Assembly (NCBI RefSeq): GCF_008364825.1
Contig: NZ_VTTO01000002.1
Location: 62,001 to 126,000 of the forward strand
Origin: Azospirillum sp. B21
GTDB taxonomy: Bacteria > Pseudomonadota > Alphaproteobacteria > Azospirillales > Azospirillaceae
DNA length: 64,000 nt
Direction: 5' to 3'
The notes beneath the pieces are model-generated. The model saw only the letters and a program-made list of their open reading frames with translations. It had not been told where the DNA came from and ran no database searches. Positions 56,909 to 64,000 of the stretch are shown here, piece after piece (position 1 is the stretch's first letter; every line of letters begins with the position of its first letter). The translations under genes were made by a program, and so were the position numbers.

Positions 56909-57328
56909 ATGCAAGTCCCATCCCGCGCGACCACCCCGGCGCCGATGCGCAAGCGGCTGCCGCTCGCCGCGCTGGCCCTTCTGGCGGGCCTGTCCGCCTG
57001 CGCCGGGATCGAACCCGACTTCCGCAAGCCGGGTGCCCAGCGCCTGACCGGGCCGGAGGTCTCCACGCTGCTGGGCGGCCATACGTTGAGCATCGTCAAC
57101 CCGCGCGGCAAGTCCTACATCAACCGCTTTTCCAAAGATGGGTCCATCGTCATCTCCGGCGCCAAGGGCAACGAATACGGGCGCTGGACGGTCAACGGCG
57201 ACCGCTATTGCCTGACGCTGGACGCGGATCCCCGCCAGCAATGCATGGAGATCTACCGGCTGCCCGACGGCCGCTACCAGATGGTCAATGCCGACGGGAC
57301 GCTGCGGAACACGTTCCAAGTGGAATGA
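56909..57328 (+). CDS. Lipoprotein with DUF995-like C-terminal domain
   Basis: A 139-residue protein if started at ATG 56909, which has AAAAGG upstream; ATG 56945 would give the conventional signal KRLPLAALALLAGLSAC with lipidated Cys. The mature domain has GPEVSTLLGGHTLSIVN, GRWTVNGDRYCLTLD and MEIYRLPDGRYQMVNADG. These repeat-like segments resemble small periplasmic lipoproteins of alphaproteobacteria; the DUF name is from memory. The gene is isolated between mscS and the HTH gene. Function is unknown. Confidence 0.72.
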   Translation: MQVPSRATTPAPMRKRLPLAALALLAGLSACAGIEPDFRKPGAQRLTGPEVSTLLGGHTLSIVNPRGKSYINRFSKDGSIVISGAKGNEYGRWTVNGDRYCLTLDADPRQQCMEIYRLPDGRYQMVNADGTLRNTFQVE

Positions 57329-57352
57329 GGACAGATGGACCGACGCCGACCG

Positions 57353-57856
57353 TCAGCCGGTCCGAAGCGCGTTGACCGTCAGCCGCCCCGCTGGCCAGGA
57401 GCGGACGAGGCCGGTGGCGCGCAGCTCCGGCAGGGCGCTTCCCACCTCCTCCGCCGACAGACCGGTGGCTTCGACAAGGGCGGGGCAGGTCTGCGGGCCG
57501 GAGCCCAATGCCGAGAGGACCGCGGCGGCCGGCGTGCCGGGGGCGCGGAGGGCATCGGCCGAACGGGGCGGGGTGCGGCCGCGGGCGGCGGCGATGGTCA
57601 GCGCCAGCGCCCGCAACTGTCCCAGGCGGTGCATCGCCTCGCTGCCCAGCCCTTCCGTCAGCGACAGCGCCGTGTGGCAGCGCGCGACCAGCCGGGCGAG
57701 CGTGGCGAGGTCCTCGGTCCGATTCGCCACCATGGCGGCGACGGTCTCCTGCGCCAGTGTTTCCAGTTCGGCGTCCGCGACGGCCCAGTCCTGTCGGCCG
57801 ACGGCCTCCAGAAGCGCGTCGGTCAGAGACCGCAGCGCCGGCTCCAATGCGCTCAT
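57353..57856 (-). CDS. Helical protein with C-terminal winged-helix-like domain
   Basis: A 167-residue protein I do not recognise. Residues 1-90 are strongly helical (LTDALLEAVGRQDWAVADAE). Residues 110-160 read like a winged helix: AAVLSALGSGPQTCPALVEA, TGLSAEEVGSALPELRATGL and a wing LVRSWPAGRLTVNAL. It starts inside the stop of the nitrilase-like gene (ATGA), so the two proteins are made together. It may be a regulator or an adaptor of its partner. Confidence 0.72.
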   Translation of the reverse strand: MSALEPALRSLTDALLEAVGRQDWAVADAELETLAQETVAAMVANRTEDLATLARLVARCHTALSLTEGLGSEAMHRLGQLRALALTIAAARGRTPPRSADALRAPGTPAAAVLSALGSGPQTCPALVEATGLSAEEVGSALPELRATGLVRSWPAGRLTVNALRTG

Positions 57857-59376
57857 TCGCTGCTCTCCTCCTGTTCGGGATCGGCCGGTTCGGGATTGGG
57901 GAGGGCGGGCCAGCGGGCGGGTGTCCAGCGGGAGCAGACATAGCCGGGGGACGGGTCGGCCAGTGGCAGGGTCAGGCAGGCGATGCGGGGCGCGCCGGCC
58001 TGGCTGGCGCGGGGCTGGAACAGCAGGGCGACGCCGCAGTCCCCGATGAGCTTGTCCTCTTCACCATTGGCGCGGCAGTAGCGGTTGAAGCGGTGCGACA
58101 GCGCCATGCTGTTGGCGACGATCACCCGGCAATAGCCGGCGCGCGACGAAGCCCCGCCTTCCTTCGCCTGCCAGCGCTCGGTGGTCAGGCCGCTGTCCAT
58201 CACGGGGGTGACCAGCCAGTCCACCATCATGCCCGACGCGATCCAGGCGCTGGGCTCAGAGCGCCCCAGATCCTCGCAGATGGCGATGGCGAGCCGGCCG
58301 AGGTCGGGCAGTTCGAACAGGGTGAAGCAATCGCCGGTCTCGATGTCCTCGCGCGCGCAGTCCAGCAGCCGGCCGTTGCGGTCGCGCAGGTCGTAGGATC
58401 GGCACTGGTTGCTGTCCAGGTCCCAGCAATGCAGCTTGGTCTGGCTGCCGATCACTGTGCCGCAGCGGTCGAGCAGCAGCGCCCGGTTGTGCGGCCGTCC
58501 ACCGTCTTCCGCCTCCTCCTTCACGCCGACCAGGGCGTAGCGGATCGGGCCGTCCACCGCCTGGGCACGCAGCGCCCCCCGGATCGCGTCCAGCGTGCCG
58601 GTCCCGACCGACACCTCGGGGAACAGCACGAAGGTGGCGCCCTGCTCCGCCAGTCCGGCGATGGCGTCGGCGGCACGGCGGCTGAAGTCGCGTGGGGTGG
58701 GGTCGTACCAGTCCTCGCCGTCGCGGCGGAATTGGCGGATGGCGAGGTCGTCCTCCGCCTCCGCCAGCGGGACGACGCCGATGACCGGCGTCCAGGCAGG
58801 GTCGGCCGGATCCTGATCGGACACCGCGGCGATGCGGCGATATCGGACGGCGATGCGGCGGTCCGGGTCGCCATCGCGCTCGGCCTCCATCGTCAGGCCG
58901 GGCGGCACGACCAGCAGGGCGGAGAACAGGTCGACCGGATCGAAAGCGTCGGGATCGGCGCCCGGCGGCGCCGTCTCCCGGATGTTCATGGCGCGCGCCA
59001 GCAGGCCGGGACGCAGGATCAGATGTCCGTCCGCCGGGTCGGCGTTGAAGCGGCCGTCGCGGGTCAGGCGGCGGCGCGCCTCCAGCCGTTCGGCGGGGAG
59101 CGGGTCGTCGGCCGCTTGGACATCGAAGCGGGAGGCCATCGGTGAGAACCACCCGTCGATGGCCTGCGCCGCCGCGAGAACCCGGTCGAGGTCCATTCCG
59201 TCCCCGACCCACCTCTCCAGAACCGCGGCGCCCCTCTGCAACTGCGCCGCCGCGTCCATGGCCAGCCGGCCGGCCCGCGCGTGGTCCGCCTCCAGCCCTC
59301 GGGCCAGGGCGCGGACCTCGTCGCGCCGTTCCTCCAGCGGGCGCCACAGCGCCATGAACAGGTCTGCCGGGTGCAT
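57853..59376 (-). CDS. Nitrilase-superfamily-like protein with N-terminal extension
   Basis: A 507-residue protein. The C-terminal half carries the three catalytic elements of carbon-nitrogen hydrolases: Glu in TFVLFPEVSVGTG near residue 254, Lys in GSQTKLHCWDLDSNQ near 313 and Cys in LAIAICEDLGRSEPS near 368. The first 210 residues are mostly helical and match nothing I know. Ordinary nitrilases are 260-350 residues, so this is an enlarged, divergent member. It probably cleaves an amide or nitrile, or forms a thioester intermediate; the substrate is unknown. It is paired with the HTH gene downstream. Confidence 0.78.
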   Translation of the reverse strand: MHPADLFMALWRPLEERRDEVRALARGLEADHARAGRLAMDAAAQLQRGAAVLERWVGDGMDLDRVLAAAQAIDGWFSPMASRFDVQAADDPLPAERLEARRRLTRDGRFNADPADGHLILRPGLLARAMNIRETAPPGADPDAFDPVDLFSALLVVPPGLTMEAERDGDPDRRIAVRYRRIAAVSDQDPADPAWTPVIGVVPLAEAEDDLAIRQFRRDGEDWYDPTPRDFSRRAADAIAGLAEQGATFVLFPEVSVGTGTLDAIRGALRAQAVDGPIRYALVGVKEEAEDGGRPHNRALLLDRCGTVIGSQTKLHCWDLDSNQCRSYDLRDRNGRLLDCAREDIETGDCFTLFELPDLGRLAIAICEDLGRSEPSAWIASGMMVDWLVTPVMDSGLTTERWQAKEGGASSRAGYCRVIVANSMALSHRFNRYCRANGEEDKLIGDCGVALLFQPRASQAGAPRIACLTLPLADPSPGYVCSRWTPARWPALPNPEPADPEQEESSE

Positions 59377-59381
59377 CTGGG

Positions 59382-59936
59382 TCAGGAGGTAGCCGTCTGA
59401 CTCTGGGCAGTCTGGCCTTGCGCCGGCTGGAACTGCAGGATCCTTGGCGTCCGCATGTCCTCGCCGATGGGGGCGTCGCTGGCGGCGCCGCGCATGGCGG
59501 AGACCGAACGGGGGAAGCCGCTGCGGTCGCTGTAGTCCGGCACCGGCAGGCTGCGGTAATAGGCCTCCTCCTGGTGCAGCTTCTGGGCGCAGACCACGTC
59601 CAGCGCCGTCGCCGCCACCACCGCGCCAAAGGCGATGCGGGCGTTGCCGGCGCGCGGATTGTCCTCCATGCCCGCCACCAGCGTTGCCATGTCGACGGCG
59701 TCGCCGGCGATGCGGCTCCAGATCCAGGGCTTGGGATCGCCGAGAGCCAGCAGGCCGACGCCCGCGGTGATCTCCCGCACGCCATAGGCGCGGATCAGGT
59801 TGGTCTTGTCCTCCATCCCCATCCAGCGGGCGATGGTCCGGCCGGCCATCAGTTCGGCGACGCCGAGGCCGATGCTGAACCAGCCGAGCCCGCGGGCGAG
59901 GTTGTCTCCGGTGGAGGAGCGGTTGTAATAGGCCAT
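59382..59936 (-). CDS. Small membrane protein (cyclase/dehydrase-associated type)
   Basis: A 184-residue protein with about four short hydrophobic segments (GLGWFSIGLGVAELMAGRTI, ITAGVGLLALG, GAVVAATALDVVCA) and a polar, glutamine-rich tail. The pattern resembles membrane proteins found beside polyketide cyclase/dehydrase genes in rhizobia and Azospirillum, but this is from memory. It lies nine bases after the alcohol dehydrogenase gene on the same strand and five bases before the nitrilase-like gene, so these may be one transcript. Function is unknown. Confidence 0.75.
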   Translation of the reverse strand: MAYYNRSSTGDNLARGLGWFSIGLGVAELMAGRTIARWMGMEDKTNLIRAYGVREITAGVGLLALGDPKPWIWSRIAGDAVDMATLVAGMEDNPRAGNARIAFGAVVAATALDVVCAQKLHQEEAYYRSLPVPDYSDRSGFPRSVSAMRGAASDAPIGEDMRTPRILQFQPAQGQTAQSQTATS

Positions 59937-59945
59937 GACGTCACC

Positions 59946-61118
59946 TCAGGGCTTGAGGACCACCTTGATGCAGCCGTCCCGCTTGTCGCGGAAGGTCTTG
60001 TACATCTCGGGGCCCTGGTCGAGCGGAACGGTGTGGGTGATGACGAAGGACGGGTCGATCTGTCCTTCCTGGATGCGGTTCAGCAGGTCGTCGGTCCAGC
60101 GGTTGACGTGGGTCTGGCCCATGCGCCAGGTCAGGCCCTTGTTCATCGACATGCCGAAGGGCAGCTTGTCGATCAGCCCGCCATAGACGCCGGGGATCGA
60201 CAGCGTGCCGGCCGGGCGGCAGACATAGATCATCTCGCGCAGCACATGGGCGCGGTCCGATTCCAGCATCAGCGCCTGCTTGGCGCGGTCGTACATCGAA
60301 TCCAGCGTGGCGGTGGCGTGCGCCTCCATGCCGACGGCGTCGATGCATTTCTCCGGACCCTTGCCGCCGGTCAGCTCGTTCAGCCGCTCGACGACGCTTT
60401 CCTCTTGGAAATCGATGGTGATGGCGCCGCCGGCCTTGGCCATCGCCAGCCGTTCCGGCACGCAATCGATGGCGATGACCTGCTTGGCGCCGAGCAGGAT
60501 GGCGCTGCGGATCGTCATCTGACCGACCGGGCCGCAGCCCCAGATCGCCACCGTGTCGTCCGGCTGGATGTCGCACTGGGCGGCGGCCTGCCAGCCGGTG
60601 GGGAAGATGTCGCCCAGGAACAGCACCTGCTCGTCGGTCAGCCCGCTGGGAATTTTGATGTGGGTGCGGTCGGCCATCGGCACCCGCACATACTCGGCCT
60701 GCCCGCCGGCATAGCCGCCGGTCAGGTGGGTGTAGCCGAACAGGCCGGCGGTGGTGTGGCCGAAGACCTTGTCGGCCAGCGCCTTGTTGCGGTTGGAGCG
60801 CTCGCAGACCGAGTAGTTGCCGCGCTTGCACTGGTCGCACTCGCCGCACCAGATGGTGAAGGGAACCACCACCCGCTCGCCGACCTTCAGCGCGCTTTTG
60901 GCCTCTGAACCCACCTCCATCACCTCGCCCATGAACTCATGGCCGACGATGTCGCCCTTCTCCATGCCCGGCATGACATTGTCGTGCAGGTGGAGGTCGG
61001 ACCCGCAGATGGCGCAGGTCGTCACCTTGACGATGGCATCGCGCGGATGCTCGATCTCCGGATCCGGGACCGTGTCGCAGCGGATGTCGTTGGCGCCGTG
61101 CCAGACCAGTGCTCTCAT
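59946..61118 (-). CDS. Zinc-dependent alcohol dehydrogenase (FdhA-like)
   Basis: A 390-residue medium-chain dehydrogenase. Catalytic zinc ligands lie in [15 protein letters not shown] near residue 38 and [11 protein letters not shown] near 64. The structural-zinc cysteines are [15 protein letters not shown] near 97, and the NAD motif is [15 protein letters not shown] near 187. Length and the [12 protein letters not shown] segment match glutathione-independent formaldehyde dehydrogenase-like enzymes. ATG 61118 has GGGGAGAG upstream. The true substrate may be an alcohol or aldehyde. Confidence 0.9.
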   Translation of the reverse strand: MRALVWHGANDIRCDTVPDPEIEHPRDAIVKVTTCAICGSDLHLHDNVMPGMEKGDIVGHEFMGEVMEVGSEAKSALKVGERVVVPFTIWCGECDQCKRGNYSVCERSNRNKALADKVFGHTTAGLFGYTHLTGGYAGGQAEYVRVPMADRTHIKIPSGLTDEQVLFLGDIFPTGWQAAAQCDIQPDDTVAIWGCGPVGQMTIRSAILLGAKQVIAIDCVPERLAMAKAGGAITIDFQEESVVERLNELTGGKGPEKCIDAVGMEAHATATLDSMYDRAKQALMLESDRAHVLREMIYVCRPAGTLSIPGVYGGLIDKLPFGMSMNKGLTWRMGQTHVNRWTDDLLNRIQEGQIDPSFVITHTVPLDQGPEMYKTFRDKRDGCIKVVLKP

Positions 61119-61216
61119 CGATCTCTCCCCAACTTTCGCCTTCGTTACGGTTGCGTTCAGCAACAGGACCGGTGGGCGGAGCGTTCCGGTGCCGGCCCCT
61201 TACCGAAAGGCGATGA

Positions 61217-61834
61217 TCAGAGGATCAGCGCCTTTTCGCGGGCGACGCCGCCGGACATGGTGGCGGTCTGGCTTTCGTCCAGGCTGTTGCGCAGGGCGGG
61301 AAAGTCGATCTCCTCTTCCTGCCGGATATGGCCGTCGATGATGCGCTTCAGGTCGAGCGCCACGGCCAGCCAGTGCGGATCGTCCTTCGGCGTCTGTTCC
61401 AGCGTGAAGAGATGCATCTTCATTTCGGCATGCTCGCCGTAGAGATGCTTGGCGTCCTCCTCCTTCCGCGCCTGGTCGTGCAGCATGGGATAGACGACGT
61501 CCTCCTCCGCCATGGCGTGGGCGGCCAGCCGGCGCTTCAGGCGCAGCAGCAATTGGGTGCGGCGGCCGGGCGCGTCGATGGGCGTCTGCACCATCTCCAC
61601 CAGCAGCGCCTGGATGTGGCGGTGGTCGTCGATCAGCGCGTCGAAACCGTCGCGGCCCGCCGACGCGCGGGCCGATCCGGCGAGCTGCGCCACCACCGGC
61701 GGCAGCAGCCGGCTCGCCACCAGCGCCAGGGCCGCACCGCCGGCCATCATCGCCAGCCCGCGGGCCGACATCCAGCCCGTGCCGTCCTCATGGGAATGGC
61801 CTGCTTCCGGATAGCGTGGCGTGTAGCGTGGCAT
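61217..61834 (-). CDS. Membrane-anchored hemerythrin-like protein
   Basis: A 205-residue protein starting at ATG 61834 (AAGGAG upstream). One hydrophobic segment, ARGLAMMAGGAALALVASRL near residue 30, is followed by a HHE four-helix domain. Iron ligands appear in LIDDHRHIQALL, AAHAMAEEDVVYP, YGEHAEMKMHLF and DGHIRQEEEIDFPAL. It probably binds a di-iron centre and senses or buffers oxygen, nitric oxide or iron near the membrane. It is 98 bp before the alcohol dehydrogenase gene on the same strand. Confidence 0.88.
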   Translation of the reverse strand: MPRYTPRYPEAGHSHEDGTGWMSARGLAMMAGGAALALVASRLLPPVVAQLAGSARASAGRDGFDALIDDHRHIQALLVEMVQTPIDAPGRRTQLLLRLKRRLAAHAMAEEDVVYPMLHDQARKEEDAKHLYGEHAEMKMHLFTLEQTPKDDPHWLAVALDLKRIIDGHIRQEEEIDFPALRNSLDESQTATMSGGVAREKALIL

Positions 61835-61937
61835 GACTGGGCTCCTTCCTGCCGGTTGGGTCATCTGGCCCACCAACAGGTGCGGAAGCCCCGGCGTTCC
61901 GGTGTGCGGCCGGGAGGCAGGCGGCGCGAACCGCGCG

Positions 61938-63332
61938 TCAGCCCGGCAGCGCCGCCCGAGGGAAGGACAGCGGCCGGTCCTGGCGAACCGGTGCCGCCAC
62001 CCGCCACAGCACCGTCATGAGGATCAGCGTGCCGAAGAACATGTAGGATTGCAGGATGTTGAAGGGCGTGTCCGCCAAGGCGTTCGCCGGCTTGAAGGCG
62101 TCGACTGCGGTGAGAAGGAACGCGACGCCAAGGAGTTGGAAATTGCGGGTCGCCCCTTGTGGATTTTCCGCCGCGGTTCTGGCGACGGCGAGGAAGGCGA
62201 TGGCGAAGGCGGGCAGCAGAATGCCGAAATGATGAATCCAGGCGACCGGCGATCCGACCGTGAAGCATATGCCGGCCATCGCGAAGGACAGGAGCCCGCC
62301 GTCACCGTCGTCATGCCGGCGCCAGAGCAGGCCGAATCCGATGAACAGCAGGCCGGACGACATGGTTGCCCAATAGACCAGCGGATGGTGCGGGGCGAAG
62401 GCGTCGCCCAGCCATTGCACATTGTTGCCGTTGTGGAGCAGCCGGTTCAGAAGCCCGTTCAGCGTCTGGTTGGAGTAATATCCCTCGCCATGCGCGCCGA
62501 TGAAGGACAGGACGTCCAGATAGGTCAGCATCGGCTTCACCCCGTACAGCATCGCCGTCACCGCGGTGCCGACCGCCACGATGGCCGCCCAGCCCCCGGC
62601 GATCCGCCACTCCTTGCGCAGCAGCGCCCACAGCAGGAACAGCGACATCTGCGGCTTGATCAGCGTCGACAGGCCCAGCAGCATGCCGACCGCCCAGCGG
62701 CGGTTGCGGCTGTAGAGGATCGTCGACAGGACGAACGCCGCGTTCAGCCAGACCTGGATCTGGCCGACCGAGAATGCCTTCGCCACCGGGAAGAAGCCGA
62801 GCGTCGCGAGCACGCCGAGGCTGGCCAGCTTCAGACGCGAGGACAGCGTATCGGACGGGCCGGACAGTCCCAGCCGAGCTGCCAGGTCCAGCATGAGAAT
62901 GCCCATGCCGAGCGCGGTGGCGCAGGTGAGGATGAGGTTGACCAAGATGTAGACCCGAAGGTGCAGCAGACCGACCGACGCCATCACCTCCATCGGAAGA
63001 AGGGAGGTCAGCGGATATTGGAACTTCACATGTTCGACGAAGAAGATCGCCTCATAGACATTCTCCCCGAGATGCCGATGCAGCCAGTCGAAGGCCTTCA
63101 TCATCGGTTCCCAGGAATCCAGGGGAAGCCGGGCTGGCGATCCGACGAAAATCAACTGGAGGACATCGGAGATCGAACTCTCCGTCAGGCTGGTGGAGTC
63201 CAGAAACGGTTTGAGAACGAGATCGAACAGTACGATGATGAAAAGCAGGAACGCCGACGTGATTGCGACTGCCGACGTCAGCCGATTCGTGCCAATTGCC
63301 CTGCCAAAGTCCTGTTGCCCGCCAGCATCCAT
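61938..63332 (-). CDS. GT87-like polytopic membrane glycosyltransferase
   Basis: A 464-residue integral membrane protein with about ten helices, of the DUF2029/GT87 (GT-C) type. The first helix is followed by a long extracytoplasmic loop (TEHVKFQYPLTSLLP-like segment, EHVKFQYPLTSLLP). RRWAVGMLLGLSTLIKPQMS is the recognisable GT87 segment near residue 220. Such enzymes use polyprenyl-phosphate sugars on the outer face of the membrane. ATG 63332 with GGGAGGGG upstream is preferred over TTG 63347. No related genes adjoin it, so its glycan is unknown. Confidence 0.82.
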   Translation of the reverse strand: MDAGGQQDFGRAIGTNRLTSAVAITSAFLLFIIVLFDLVLKPFLDSTSLTESSISDVLQLIFVGSPARLPLDSWEPMMKAFDWLHRHLGENVYEAIFFVEHVKFQYPLTSLLPMEVMASVGLLHLRVYILVNLILTCATALGMGILMLDLAARLGLSGPSDTLSSRLKLASLGVLATLGFFPVAKAFSVGQIQVWLNAAFVLSTILYSRNRRWAVGMLLGLSTLIKPQMSLFLLWALLRKEWRIAGGWAAIVAVGTAVTAMLYGVKPMLTYLDVLSFIGAHGEGYYSNQTLNGLLNRLLHNGNNVQWLGDAFAPHHPLVYWATMSSGLLFIGFGLLWRRHDDGDGGLLSFAMAGICFTVGSPVAWIHHFGILLPAFAIAFLAVARTAAENPQGATRNFQLLGVAFLLTAVDAFKPANALADTPFNILQSYMFFGTLILMTVLWRVAAPVRQDRPLSFPRAALPG

Positions 63333-63658
63333 GCTCGCCCCTCCCAATCCCGAATATTATTGACGATTGACGGTGGCAAGGGCCGATGACGAGACGGCCG
63401 GCACATCCGATCTTTGATCGTCTGCTCATCGACGCTTCGCAGCGCTCGACGTTCGGAGCGGAAGGCTAGGTTAGTAAGCTGGCTTTTGGAACATGTCCCA
63501 CCGGTTGTAGGCAGGATTAATGCCATTGTGTGGACGAAACATTTCCGTGCGCCGGAGCCATCATTAGGTCACGGTTCGACCGATGCCCCGGGCAAGTGCC
63601 GGATTCCGGCGAGGGCCTGAACGGGTGCGCTGAAGCGCTCGCCGGTATCAAACGACGG
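63333..63658. other. Non-coding gap
   Basis: This 326 bp stretch between the GT87 gene and the small disordered protein gene holds the upstream region of the former and the 3' flank of the latter. It is less GC-rich than its surroundings. I see no convincing ORF, RNA gene or repeat in it. Confidence 0.6.
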
Positions 63659-63964
63659 TCAACCCGGCTTGCCTTCCTCCCGGTTGCGCGGACGCTTGCC
63701 GGCATTGTCCTTCGGGGTCGGCGGGGCGGCGTGCTGGTCCGGCAGGTCGCGGCGCTGTCCGGTGCCCTCGCCGATGGTGACGGTGGTCGACGGTCCGCCG
63801 CCGACGGTGTGCGGCAGGTCGTCCGCACTGCCGGTTCCGACACCCATGCCCTGGCCGGCCCGGCCGGGGGTGACCGGCCCGCCACCCTGTGCGCCCGGAT
63901 TGGGGCTGTCGGCGTTGGAGACCTGCCGGTCGCGATCCTGATCCTGGTCCTGGTCCTTGTTCAT
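63659..63964 (-). CDS. Small disordered hydrophilic protein
   Basis: A 101-residue protein with a strong ribosome site (GGGAGGTC six bases before ATG 63964). It begins with a charged repeat, NKDQDQDQDRDRQ, and is then rich in Gly, Pro, Thr and Asp with no hydrophobic core and no Cys. It should be intrinsically unfolded and highly soluble, like small stress-related proteins of soil alphaproteobacteria. Real coding is supported by the ribosome site and the consistent reading frame, but the function is unknown. Confidence 0.65.
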   Translation of the reverse strand: MNKDQDQDQDRDRQVSNADSPNPGAQGGGPVTPGRAGQGMGVGTGSADDLPHTVGGGPSTTVTIGEGTGQRRDLPDQHAAPPTPKDNAGKRPRNREEGKPG

Positions 63965-64000
63965 GCTGACCTCCCGGTTGGTGTTCGCCCTTCGGCCAAC

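Overview
The window is high-GC chromosomal or chromid DNA whose gene content points to an alphaproteobacterium of the Azospirillum type. The main clues are a ChvE/SbpA-GguA-GguB sugar transporter with a GbpR-like LysR regulator, the non-phosphorylative L-arabinose pathway, sigma-54 controlled nitrate assimilation, a RegB/RegA redox pair and a cyo quinol oxidase with SURF1. The genus is inferred from content and remembered protein sequences, not from a database search.

Layout. (1) 1-15259 is a pentose/galactose catabolic island. On the minus strand are a partial aldose 1-dehydrogenase, gguB, gguA, chvE and gbpR. On the plus strand are an arabinolactonase, an L-2-keto-3-deoxyarabonate dehydratase, a 2-oxoglutarate semialdehyde dehydrogenase, a second complete sugar ABC transporter and an aldose 1-epimerase. 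Together they import L-arabinose/D-galactose type sugars and oxidise them to 2-oxoglutarate; the sugar-acid dehydratase is not in the window. (2) 15367-18514 holds a phospholipase D-like protein, five tRNA genes (Leu, Ala, Asp, Gly, Val) and an aldo/keto reductase. (3) 18616-30274 is nitrate assimilation: nrtA-nrtB-nrtCD on the minus strand, divergent from nirB-nirD-nasA-cobA on the plus strand. Each side has a sigma-54 promoter and a long leader. The leaders contain paired small hairpins followed by a terminator-like structure, as expected for NasT (ANTAR) antitermination. (4) 30203-33450 holds an NlpC/P60 hydrolase, a saccharopine-dehydrogenase-like protein and a potassium channel.

(5) 33473-45156 is the most unusual region: eleven genes in two divergent, translationally coupled operons. 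The minus operon encodes inositol-3-phosphate synthase, a histidine phosphatase, a methyltransferase and a glycoside hydrolase. The plus operon encodes two sugar-nucleotide epimerases, a B12-type radical SAM protein and four glycosyltransferases, three of them CgeB-like paralogues. It looks like a pathway for an inositol- and deoxysugar-containing glycoconjugate of unknown structure. The glycoside hydrolase appears to be a circularly permuted TIM barrel.

(6) 45223-54101 holds regA/regB, a small three-gene operon behind a double-palindrome operator, and surf1-cyoD-C-B-A. (7) 54283-63964 holds an MHS-family transporter, an MscS channel, a lipoprotein, a two-gene HTH plus nitrilase-like module, a membrane protein, a zinc alcohol dehydrogenase, a membrane-anchored hemerythrin, a GT87-like membrane glycosyltransferase and a small disordered protein.

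Six copies of two palindromic repeat families (A and B, about 100-125 bp) are scattered through the window. Two follow binding-protein genes inside transport operons, two supply the 3' ends of coding regions, and one lies inside the reading frame of cobA. No transposase, phage gene or CRISPR array was seen.
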